A DNA stretch of 5,123 nt, from positions 1 through 5,123 of the forward strand of contig JAFABA010000101.1 in the NCBI GenBank assembly GCA_023426265.1, read 5' to 3'. The stretch's first letter is position 1; each line of letters begins with the position of its first letter. Positions 1 through 5,123 of the stretch are shown here, piece by piece. The position numbers and the translations under genes were made by a program. The notes beneath the pieces are model-generated. The model did no database searches. It saw only the letters and a program-made list of their open reading frames with translations, and had not been told where the DNA came from. This DNA comes from Bacillota bacterium. GTDB lineage: Bacteria > Bacillota > Clostridia > Christensenellales > CAG-138.

Positions 1-384
1 CCCGCCATACGGGAGCTTGTAGTCGAACGAGATCATGGCGCTTCCGCCCCTATCTTGGCGCGCAGGTTCCATTCCACCATCGCGGCGCTTATTCATGTGG
101 CGTGCATAAAACTGCGGGAGCGGACGGGGATCAACGAAGTTGCGCTGAGCGGCGGCGTGTTCCACAACCGCATCCTGTTGACGGAAACAACGAAGCTATT
201 GACCGACGCGGGATTTCATGTATTGACGAACCGCGCCGTGCCGCCGGGCGACGGCGGTATCTCATTGGGCCAGGCGTATATCGGGGCATTTTGGGCCGCT
301 GAGCCCGAACGGCGCGCCACCGGGCGCGGGGGAGAATGGAAGGAGGAAGAAGCGTTATGTGTATTGCGGTTCCGGGAAAACTGA
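1..384 (+). CDS. hypF: HypF carbamoyltransferase, C-terminal fragment (5' end outside window)
   Basis: This is the last 127 codons of hypF, open at the left edge in frame 1 and ending at TGA 382-384. HypF transfers the carbamoyl group of carbamoyl phosphate, through a carbamoyl-adenylate, to the C-terminal cysteine of HypE; this is the first step in making the cyanide ligands of [NiFe]-hydrogenase. The fragment belongs to the Kae1/TsaD-like C-terminal domain. Visible marks are ARRFHSTIA (about residues 20-28 of the fragment), VALSGGVFHNRILL, and PPGDGGISLGQA near the end; the Asp of the DGG motif (codon 250-252) is a likely metal/nucleotide-site residue by family analogy. hypC and hypD follow directly, which supports the call. 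The reading frame continues about 30 residues beyond the usual HypF end, giving a charged Arg/Glu-rich tail that runs over the ribosome binding site and first codons of hypC (28-nt overlap). Family identity is secure; only the tail is odd. Confidence 0.95.
   Translation, partial: PAIRELVVERDHGASAPILARRFHSTIAALIHVACIKLRERTGINEVALSGGVFHNRILLTETTKLLTDAGFHVLTNRAVPPGDGGISLGQAYIGAFWAAEPERRATGRGGEWKEEEALCVLRFREN
341..346 (+). promoter_or_regulatory. Ribosome binding site of hypC
   Basis: AGGAGG lies 10 nt before ATG 357, inside the 3' end of hypF. It decides the hypC start: an in-frame ATG at 336 lies upstream of this site and would add seven residues before the conserved MCIAVPGK N-terminus. Confidence 0.8.
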
Positions 385-575
385 TTGAAATAGACGGCCG
401 CCGGGGCAAGGCGGATGTCCGGGGAACTGTTTTGACCGTGGAATTGGGGCTGGTGGACGCAAAGCTGGGGGATTATATCCTGGTGCACGCGGGTTGCGCC
501 ATATCCGTGGTCAGCAAAGAGGAAAGCGACGAGCTGAACGAGCTTTTGGAGCTGGTGCAATATGGCGAACATTAA
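357..575 (+). CDS. hypC: HypC/HupF-family hydrogenase maturation chaperone
   Basis: A 72-residue protein, normal length for HypC, that starts MCIAVPGK. Cys2 becomes the N-terminal residue once Met is removed; it is the family's essential iron and HypD-binding cysteine. HypC forms a complex with HypD that carries the Fe(CN)2CO unit, then escorts it to the hydrogenase large-subunit precursor in the cytoplasm. Other family marks are the small beta-barrel pattern (GKADVRGTVLTVELGLVDAKLGDYILVHAG) with His44 in VHAG, followed by a short acidic C-terminal helix (residues 54-72). Cys47 replaces the Phe commonly seen after HAG/HVG. ATG 357 was chosen because only this start exposes Cys2 and because AGGAGG sits 10 nt upstream. 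The gene overlaps the hypF end by 28 nt and the hypD start by 14 nt, which suggests coupled translation and balanced HypC:HypD production. Confidence 0.97.
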   Translation: MCIAVPGKLIEIDGRRGKADVRGTVLTVELGLVDAKLGDYILVHAGCAISVVSKEESDELNELLELVQYGEH

Positions 576-1614
576 CATTGAGCAGATTGCGGAACGCATC
601 CGCAGCTATGACGGGCCGCCCGTCAAGTTGATGGAGGTCTGCGGCACGCACACGCAGGCGGTGTTCCGCACAGGCATCCGCGGCGTCATGCCGCCTTCCA
701 TACAATTGCTTTCCGGCCCCGGCTGCCCGGTATGCGTCACGCCCGCGGGGTATCTGGACCGCGCGGCGGAGTCTTCCAAGGAACCCAATACCGCGCTCTG
801 TACGTTCGGGGATATGATGCGCGTGCCCGGCAATTCCGGTACGCTGCTGGAAACGAAAGCCACGGGCGGGGACGTGCGCATGCTCTACGCGCCCATGACG
901 GCGCTCACCTGGGCCAAGGCGGAGCCGGGGCGTCAGTTTGTGCTCACTGCCGTCGGCTTTGAAACCACGCTGCCCGTATATGCCCTGCTGCTGCAGCGCA
1001 TGCGGGAAGACAATGTCAAAAACCTGCGCCTGCTGCTGTGCGTCAAGGCGCTCCTGCCGGCGCTTGACTGGATCTGTGAGAACAACCCGGATATCGACGG
1101 CTTCATCGGCCCCGGCCACGCGAGCGTCATCTTAGGCAGCGACGCGTATCTGGAGCTTTGCGCGCGCTACCGTATCCCGCTTGCGGTCGCCGGGTTCTCC
1201 TACGAGCATATACTTGCCGCGATCTACGACCTTTTGGAGCAGCACAAGAACGGTACGGCGCATGTACACAACTTTTATCCCGCTACAGTTGCAAAAGAAG
1301 GGAATCCATCGGCGCTTGCGCTGATCGACAAATACTTTGTAAAGACAGGGTCCATGTGGCGGGGCTTAGGCAGTATCGAAGGCTCCACCTACGCGCTGCG
1401 GGGAGAATACCGGGAATACGACGCGGGCGAATACGATACCGTGCGGGATGCTTCCCCCAAGACGGGCTGTTTGTGCGGGCGTGTCATCATCGGCCGCGCG
1501 CAGCCTACAGATTGCCCGCATTTTAAAAAGGCGTGTACGCCTATGACGCCGCTCGGGCCCTGCATGGTGACGAGCGAAGGCGCGTGCGGCATCTGGCACG
1601 CGCATTCTCTATAA
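562..1614 (+). CDS. hypD: HypD iron-sulfur scaffold protein for Fe(CN)2CO assembly
   Basis: A 350-residue protein, close to but slightly shorter than typical HypD (about 370). HypD is a [4Fe-4S] protein that with HypC holds the iron atom while HypE delivers cyanide. Conserved motifs are visible in order: CGTHT with Cys27, GPGCPVC with Cys55 and Cys58 (same 28-residue spacing from the CGTHT Cys as in E. coli Cys41/Cys69), GFETT near residue 130, GPGHAS, and a Cys-rich C-terminus with Cys303, Cys305, Cys318, Cys325, Cys334 and Cys342 in the pattern CLCGRVIIG..P..CPHFKKAC.P..PLGPCMV.SEGAC, which carries the cluster ligands. The start ATG lies inside hypC with GGAG at 548-551, 10 nt upstream. The protein ends eight residues after the last Cys, and its TAA stop falls within the outer arm of the inverted repeat that follows, so the last residues may have been altered by insertion of that element (inference). 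Confidence 0.98.
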   Translation: MANINIEQIAERIRSYDGPPVKLMEVCGTHTQAVFRTGIRGVMPPSIQLLSGPGCPVCVTPAGYLDRAAESSKEPNTALCTFGDMMRVPGNSGTLLETKATGGDVRMLYAPMTALTWAKAEPGRQFVLTAVGFETTLPVYALLLQRMREDNVKNLRLLLCVKALLPALDWICENNPDIDGFIGPGHASVILGSDAYLELCARYRIPLAVAGFSYEHILAAIYDLLEQHKNGTAHVHNFYPATVAKEGNPSALALIDKYFVKTGSMWRGLGSIEGSTYALRGEYREYDAGEYDTVRDASPKTGCLCGRVIIGRAQPTDCPHFKKACTPMTPLGPCMVTSEGACGIWHAHSL

Positions 1615-1724
1615 GTTGAACGATTTCCTGTCATTCTGAGCGAAGCGAAGAATCTTAACGTAAAGCCGCTACAGGATCCTTCGCTGACGCTCAGGATGAC
1701 AACCAATATTTCGTTCAATTTATA
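1610..1724. repeat. Long imperfect inverted repeat, MITE/REP-like element between hypD and hypE
   Basis: About 115 bp with three nested levels of dyad symmetry. The outer ends are TATAAGTTGAACGA (1610-1623) and, as reverse complement of 1711-1724, TATAAATTGAACGA: one mismatch in 14. The inner arms are 1630-1656 (begins GTCATTCTGAGCGAAGCGAA) and 1673-1700 (ends GACGCTCAGGATGAC), which pair with a few mismatches and one bulge around a 16-nt loop (1657-1672). From memory, the core GTCATTCTGAGCGAAGCGAA is a dispersed intergenic repeat seen in many bacterial genomes; this was not searched. There is no coding capacity, so any mobility would be supplied in trans. In the hyp transcript it would fold into a long hairpin, without a following U-tract and so not a classic terminator. 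The hypD TAA stop (1612-1614) lies inside the left end. Confidence 0.8.
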
Positions 1725-1748
1725 TATGGAAAAAAAGGAGTCCAAGCA

Positions 1749-2732
1749 ATGAAAATCAATGCGGCCCACGGCGGCGGCGGCAAGCTGATGAACGAACTGA
1801 TCCGCGACGTATTCCAGTCCGCGTTTTCCAACGATACGCTAAACCGCATGGAGGACGCGGCGGTGCTGCCCGTGCCCGCGGGCAACATCGCGCTCACGAC
1901 GGACTCGTTTGTGGTGACGCCGCTGTTTTTCCCGGGCGGGGACATCGGCAAGCTCGCCGTCTGCGGCACGGTAAACGACCTTTTGATGCGCGGGGCTACG
2001 CCGAAATACCTGACAGCGGGGTTTATATTAGAGGACGGGCTGGATACGGATACGCTTATGCGCGTCGCCCGCTCCATGCGGCAGGCAGCGGACGAGGCAG
2101 GCGTAGAAATCGTGGCGGGGGATACCAAGGTCATAGACGGCAAGGGCGGTCTTTATATCAACACGGCGGGCGTGGGGCTGGTGCCGGAGGGTGTGGACGT
2201 AAGCGTCAGCTATACAAAACCAAACGATGCCGTTCTTATCAGCGGATACCTGGGGAACCACCACGCGTGCATCCTCTCGGCGCGCATGGGCATGGAAAGC
2301 AGCATCCAAAGCGACTGTGCGCCGCTCAACGCCATGGTGCACGCGCTTTTATCCGGGGGGGTGGAGGTACACTCCCTGCGGGACATTACGCGCGGCGGGC
2401 TCGCTTCCGTGCTGCACGAGATCGCCATGGCGTCCAATGTCCATATCGCTTTGAACGGCGAACCGCTTGCGGATACACAGGTATCCGGCTTCTGTGATAT
2501 TTTGGGGCTCGATCCTCTCTACATGGGCAACGAGGGCAAGCTTGTATTGACCGTGCCGGAACGGGAAGCAGCGCGCGCGCTTTCCCTGATACAAAACTCA
2601 CCCTACGGCGCGGATGCGCAGATCGTCGGCTCCGTGCTTGCAGGCAATCCTCTGGTTACGCAAAGGACGCGCGCGGGCGGCAATCGAATGATCGAGCCGT
2701 TGCTGGGGGAAGGCCTGCCCCGCATTTGCTGA
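1749..2732 (+). CDS. hypE: HypE carbamoyl dehydratase (hydrogenase cyanide-ligand synthesis)
   Basis: A 327-residue protein of the PurM/SelD (AIR synthase-like) ATP-binding superfamily, at normal HypE length. HypE receives a carbamoyl group from HypF on its C-terminal cysteine, dehydrates it with ATP to a thiocyanate, and donates cyanide to iron on HypC-HypD. The diagnostic end is intact: the protein finishes LPRIC with Cys327 as the last residue before TGA. Other family marks are the glycine-rich AHGGGGKLMNELI (residues 6-18), TTDSFVV (about 55-61), FPGGDIGKLAVCGTVNDLLM with the ATP/Mg-binding Asp residues, a DTKVI segment, and DITRGGLA.VLHEIA in the C-terminal domain. GGAG at 1737-1740 sits 8 nt before ATG 1749. 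Unlike its upstream partners it does not overlap hypD; a 134-bp gap with the inverted repeat intervenes, so its translation is likely initiated independently, although it probably stays on the same transcript. Confidence 0.98.
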   Translation: MKINAAHGGGGKLMNELIRDVFQSAFSNDTLNRMEDAAVLPVPAGNIALTTDSFVVTPLFFPGGDIGKLAVCGTVNDLLMRGATPKYLTAGFILEDGLDTDTLMRVARSMRQAADEAGVEIVAGDTKVIDGKGGLYINTAGVGLVPEGVDVSVSYTKPNDAVLISGYLGNHHACILSARMGMESSIQSDCAPLNAMVHALLSGGVEVHSLRDITRGGLASVLHEIAMASNVHIALNGEPLADTQVSGFCDILGLDPLYMGNEGKLVLTVPEREAARALSLIQNSPYGADAQIVGSVLAGNPLVTQRTRAGGNRMIEPLLGEGLPRIC

Positions 2733-2740
2733 GAGACCTT

Positions 2741-2769
2741 TTGCTTAAAACGGGAACGCGTGGTATACT
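2741..2769 (+). promoter_or_regulatory. Sigma-A-type promoter of the aldolase gene, extended -10
   Basis: TTGCTT (2741-2746) and TATACT (2764-2769) are separated by 17 nt, and TGG directly before the -10 makes a TGn extended -10. The predicted transcript would start near 2776, giving a leader of about 40 nt before ATG 2816. The promoter begins eight bases after the hypE stop, so the aldolase is probably transcribed on its own; I see no terminator between hypE and this promoter, so some read-through is possible. Confidence 0.65.
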
Positions 2770-2782
2770 GTTACCGTTAACA
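2769..2782. promoter_or_regulatory. Candidate cre operator (CcpA / LacI-GalR-family type)
   Basis: TGTTACCGTTAACA has arms TGTTA and TAACA around a central CCGT. It fits every fixed position of the published cre consensus TGWNANCGNTNWCA, with the central CG at 2775-2776. It overlaps the last base of the -10 box and the predicted transcription start. In Firmicutes, a cre here is normally a repression site for CcpA bound to HPr-Ser-P. A pathway-specific LacI/GalR regulator would use a similar sequence, so the protein that binds is inferred. Confidence 0.6.
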
Positions 2783-2815
2783 TTTCACTATTTTGAGCAA
2801 ACAGGGGGAAGCAGC

Positions 2816-3715
2816 ATGGATCCGAAAGTCGTGGTCAAAAAGGCTCTGGAAAGTAAAATCGTTATCCCCGCGTTCAACATCCCGAATTTGAATATGGCAG
2901 AACCCATCATCCGCGCGGTGGTGGATGAAAACTCGGTCGCCATGATTCAGGTGGCGCGGCTGGAGTGGGAGAAGATGGACGCAAAAAGCCTGCAGGCGGT
3001 TGCGGAGTCGTACTTCAAGTATGCAAATTCCAACCATACCATGCTGCATCTGGACCATGTTCCCGTAATAGACGAGGACCTTCTGCGCGTGGACTTTACG
3101 GGCATCATCCGCCAGGCGCTTGACGCGGGCTATCAGTCCGTCATGGTGGACGGCTCGCGGCTGCCCTTAGAAGATAACATCCGCGCCACGGCGGAGGCTG
3201 CGGCGCTTGCACATGCCAACAATGCGCCCATCGAGGCGGAGCTCGGCGCGGTCATGGGCCATGAGGGTGGGGAAATGCCGCCGTATGAGGAGATATTCTC
3301 AAAGAAACTCGGCTTCACCAAACTCGATGAGCTTGCGGCGTTCGTAAAAGAAAGCGGGTGCGATTGGGTCTCCGTCGCCTGCGGCAACTTCCACGGGGCA
3401 ATCGCGGAGAGCAACCGCTTCGCCAAAAAACCGGAAGCGCGGCTGGACGTTCCCTATATCGCCAAGCTTAGGGAAGCGGCGGGTATCCCTCTGGTGCTGC
3501 ACGGCGGCTCCGGCATCAAAAAGGAGTTCGTGCTGGGCGGCGTGAAGAACGGCATTGCGAAAATCAACGTCGGTTCCGACCTCCGGCGCGCATACCAGGT
3601 CGCGTTTGAAAAACACAACAGCGTGGTTGAAGCCCAGCAGGCGCTCTATGAGACCACGCGCACGTTCATCCGCAGCGAGCTAGAGATCGCAAACACAAAG
3701 GATATCATCGGCTGA
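2816..3715 (+). CDS. Class II (zinc-dependent) ketose-bisphosphate aldolase, FBA/KbaY family
   Basis: A 299-residue cytoplasmic TIM-barrel enzyme that would cleave or form a ketose 1,6-bisphosphate (fructose- or tagatose-type) with dihydroxyacetone phosphate as one product. Class II features are complete: PAFNIPNL (18-25), LHLDH with catalytic Asp80 and zinc ligand His81, VMVDGS (109-114), EAELGAVMG (140-148), GNFHG with zinc ligand His193, LHGGSG with zinc ligand His229, and KINVGSDLR (249-257), the phosphate-binding and Schiff-base-free active-site segment. Length suits the family (about 285-310). ATG 2816 has AGGGGGA at 2803-2809, 6 nt upstream; an earlier in-frame TTG at 2726 would swallow the promoter and lacks a ribosome binding site. 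HLDHVPV replaces the usual HLDHG, and the flexible loop (148-172) lacks the common YTDP motif, so it is divergent from glycolytic Fba and the exact sugar is uncertain. A cre-like operator lies at its promoter. Confidence 0.9.
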   Translation: MDPKVVVKKALESKIVIPAFNIPNLNMAEPIIRAVVDENSVAMIQVARLEWEKMDAKSLQAVAESYFKYANSNHTMLHLDHVPVIDEDLLRVDFTGIIRQALDAGYQSVMVDGSRLPLEDNIRATAEAAALAHANNAPIEAELGAVMGHEGGEMPPYEEIFSKKLGFTKLDELAAFVKESGCDWVSVACGNFHGAIAESNRFAKKPEARLDVPYIAKLREAAGIPLVLHGGSGIKKEFVLGGVKNGIAKINVGSDLRRAYQVAFEKHNSVVEAQQALYETTRTFIRSELEIANTKDIIG

Positions 3716-3757
3716 GGTGTTTCTTGGGAAATGCAATAGGCGTTTCTGGAATGGGTT

Positions 3758-3780
3758 TTTAGGGCCGTTACGGCCCTAAA
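3758..3780. repeat. Perfect hairpin with 10-bp stem after the aldolase gene
   Basis: TTTAGGGCCG (3758-3767) and CGGCCCTAAA (3771-3780) pair perfectly around a TTA loop, 42 nt after the aldolase stop. There is no T-run after it on either strand (the T-run comes before it on +), so it does not read as an intrinsic terminator. It could protect the transcript 3' end or be a relic terminator. Confidence 0.6.
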
Positions 3781-3809
3781 CGGAAGAGCCTCCAACGTAT
3801 CTTATAAAT

Positions 3810-3832
3810 AGAGGCGCTTCATGCGCCTTTTT
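3810..3832 (+). terminator. Intrinsic terminator of the aldolase transcript
   Basis: The stem AGGCGC (3812-3817) / GCGCCT (3823-3828), with loop TTCAT, extends through a G-T and an A-T pair and runs into TTTTT (3828-3832). This is the typical GC stem plus U-tract, about 95 nt past the aldolase stop and before the next promoter. It separates the aldolase unit from the ABC transporter. Confidence 0.75.
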
Positions 3833-3862
3833 GCGACTTTCTGAGCCGTTCTCATGCGCTGG

Positions 3863-3891
3863 TTGTGCGCTTTTGTAAAGAATGGTATCCT
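3863..3891 (+). promoter_or_regulatory. Possible promoter of the ABC transporter gene
   Basis: TTGTGC (3863-3868), a 17-nt spacer and TATCCT (3886-3891) preceded by TGG, an extended -10 as at the aldolase promoter. The -35 matches the consensus only at TTG and the -10 at four of six bases, so this is a weak call, helped by its position between a terminator and a start codon. The rest of the 3716-3929 gap holds only the hairpin, the terminator and the ribosome binding site. Confidence 0.4.
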
Positions 3892-3914
3892 AATGGACAG
3901 GTACGGCACTCAGG

Positions 3915-3921
3915 AAAGGAG
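3915..3921 (+). promoter_or_regulatory. Ribosome binding site that fixes a TTG start
   Basis: AAAGGAG ends 8 nt before TTG 3930. No in-frame ATG lies near it upstream, and the first in-frame ATG (3972) would remove 14 conserved N-terminal residues and has no comparable site. Confidence 0.75.
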
Positions 3922-3929
3922 CACGGCTT

Positions 3930-5123
3930 TTGCGGCGGTTGATTCGGTTTTTAGTTCCATTTAAAAAACAGATGATATTGGGCCCCCTCTTCAAGCTGAC
4001 GGAGGCGGTCCTGGAACTCTTTATCCCGCTGATGATGATGTACATCATAGACAACGGCGTCGCGAAAGGGGATACGGCCTATATCTGGCGGATGGGCGGC
4101 GGCATGCTTGCGGTATCCGTCGTGGGGTTCGGCTTTGCGTTTTTATGCCAGTATTACGCCTCGCTTGCGGCGCAGGGGGTGGGGACGAACCTGCGCAATG
4201 AGGTGTTTGGGCACATCAACCGCCTGTCCTTCGCGGAGCTGGACAAGTTCGGCACACCCACGCTGATCAACCGTGTTACGGTGGATATCAACCAATTGCA
4301 ATGGGCGGTCGCCATGCTGATCCGCCTGGTGCTGCGCTCGCCGTTTTTGTGCATCGGCGGGTTCATTATGGCGCTGTGGATCGATGTGCGGCTTTCCTTG
4401 CTGATACTTGCCGTCATCCTCGTATTCGCCCTGATTTTATACCTTACCATGACGCGGGCGGTACCCATGTTTCGCCGTGTGCAGCAAAAGCTGGACGCGC
4501 TCTCCCGCGTGCTTCGGGAAAACCTTTCCGGCGTGCGGGTCATCCGCGCGTTTGCGCGGGTGAAGGGAGAGAACAAGCGATTTTCAGAGGCTTCGGATGC
4601 GCATGCGGATGCCTTCGTTGCGGTCAACCGCGTTTCGGCGCTGGTGAACCCGCTAACCTCGCTTGCGATGAACGCCGGCATCCTGCTGCTCGTTTATTTC
4701 GGGGCCCTGCGCGTCAACAGCAATACGCTCACAACCGGCGAGGTGATCGCGCTCATCAATTATGTCATCGATATCTTAGCCTCCATGCTGGTGGTCGCAA
4801 ATCTCGTATCTGTGTTCACAAAGGCTGCGGCTTCCGCCACGCGCGTCAACGAGTTGTTTGATACAAAACCCTCCATAGTGGACGGGCCGGGCGTTTTGCC
4901 TTCCCCGCACGCGCCGCTGCTGCGCTTTGAAGGCGTTTCCTTCCGGTATGCAAACGCCGCGGCGGATGCGTTGGAGAATGTAAGCCTTACCTTGGACAAA
5001 GGGGAAACATTGGGCGTGATAGGCGGAACGGGCGCGGGCAAAAGCACGCTGGCCAACCTCATATGCAGGTTCTACGATGCGACGCAGGGCCGCGTGCTGC
5101 TGTACGGCGAGGATGTACGAAAC
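3930..5123 (+). CDS. ABC exporter half-transporter, membrane domain fused to ATPase (3' end outside window)
   Basis: 398 codons, open at the right edge without a stop. It is a type IV (MsbA/LmrA/BmrCD-like) exporter subunit that would use ATP to move a substrate, possibly a drug, lipid or peptide, outward across the membrane; nothing here shows which. The N-terminus reads MRRLIRFLVPFKKQMILGPL from the TTG start. Six hydrophobic segments lie near residues 15-40, 57-80, 138-152, 155-175, 241-261 and 272-295. LRENLSGVRVIRAFAR, between segments 4 and 5, is the usual coupling-helix region. The ATPase domain begins near residue 330, with A-loop Tyr340 in SFRY and Walker A GGTGAGKST (365-373, Lys371). 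Q-loop, signature and Walker B would lie beyond the edge; the family is normally about 570-600 residues, so roughly two thirds is present. Such genes in Firmicutes often sit before a second half-transporter that completes a heterodimer, which would be expected just downstream. Confidence 0.92.
   Translation, partial: MRRLIRFLVPFKKQMILGPLFKLTEAVLELFIPLMMMYIIDNGVAKGDTAYIWRMGGGMLAVSVVGFGFAFLCQYYASLAAQGVGTNLRNEVFGHINRLSFAELDKFGTPTLINRVTVDINQLQWAVAMLIRLVLRSPFLCIGGFIMALWIDVRLSLLILAVILVFALILYLTMTRAVPMFRRVQQKLDALSRVLRENLSGVRVIRAFARVKGENKRFSEASDAHADAFVAVNRVSALVNPLTSLAMNAGILLLVYFGALRVNSNTLTTGEVIALINYVIDILASMLVVANLVSVFTKAAASATRVNELFDTKPSIVDGPGVLPSPHAPLLRFEGVSFRYANAAADALENVSLTLDKGETLGVIGGTGAGKSTLANLICRFYDATQGRVLLYGEDVRN

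Noticed and set aside
336..356. ATG 336 as hypC start
   Set aside because: It would hide the essential Cys2 and lies upstream of the AGGAGG that serves ATG 357.
511..1119. Minus-strand ORF of about 200 codons across the hypC/hypD region
   Set aside because: It is antisense to hypD, whose motifs are unmistakable; Arg/Ala/His-rich composition typical of shadow frames in GC-rich DNA.
2769..2782. GlnR/TnrA nitrogen-regulator site
   Set aside because: The TGT...ACA ends are suggestive, but the spacing is 14 bp overall rather than the 17 bp of TGTNAN7TNACA, while it matches cre completely.
2726..2815. Upstream in-frame TTG start for the aldolase, overlapping the end of hypE
   Set aside because: No ribosome binding site, adds 30 non-conserved residues and places a good promoter inside the coding region; ATG 2816 fits better.
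3856..3874. GCGC / GCGC stem followed by TTTT as a second terminator
   Set aside because: Only four base pairs with a 7-nt loop, and it overlaps the possible exporter promoter; too weak to call.
4154..4681. Minus-strand ORF of 175 codons
   Set aside because: Antisense to the membrane domain of the ABC exporter; Ser/Arg/Thr-rich with no recognizable domain.
4301..4861. Plus-strand ORF of 186 codons in another frame
   Set aside because: Lies within the exporter reading frame, which is open from 3930 to the edge and shows clear family motifs; the alternative translation is low-complexity.
1..5123. CRISPR array, tRNA or rRNA gene, phage or defence system, other novel system
   Set aside because: No regularly spaced repeats, cloverleaf-like segments, integrase or toxin/antitoxin-like genes were seen; five ordinary gene families account for the coding sequence.

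Overview
The window looks like chromosomal DNA of an anaerobic, fermentative Firmicute of the Clostridia type. This is inferred from strong AGGAGG-like ribosome binding sites, a TTG start codon, an intrinsic terminator, a CcpA-type operator and the protein families present. The DNA is fairly GC-rich by eye and densely coded, with all five genes on the + strand. No close relative can be named without a database search.

Positions 1-2732 carry the downstream part of a [NiFe]-hydrogenase maturation operon in the order hypF (3' end only), hypC, hypD, hypE. HypF and HypE turn carbamoyl phosphate into a thiocyanate on the C-terminal cysteine of HypE. HypC and HypD form the iron-carrying scaffold that accepts the cyanide (and the CO) before the Fe(CN)2CO unit goes into the hydrogenase large subunit. 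hypF/hypC and hypC/hypD overlap and are probably translationally coupled. hypE is set apart by about 134 bp holding a large imperfect inverted repeat that resembles a dispersed MITE/REP-type element. No hydrogenase subunit, hypA or hypB is in the window, so the operon probably begins upstream.

Positions 2741-3832 form a separate unit: a promoter with an extended -10 just after hypE, a 14-bp dyad that matches the CcpA cre consensus at the predicted transcription start, a class II (zinc) ketose-bisphosphate aldolase gene, a perfect hairpin and an intrinsic terminator. The layout suggests a carbon-metabolism gene under catabolite control, independent of the hyp operon.

Positions 3863-5123 hold a possible promoter and the first 398 codons of an ABC exporter half-transporter (six membrane segments, then an ATPase domain). 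It starts at a TTG with a good ribosome binding site and runs off the window after Walker A.

I see no new kind of biological system here. The points most worth a second look are the cre-like operator on the aldolase promoter and the inverted-repeat element that supplies the hypD stop codon.
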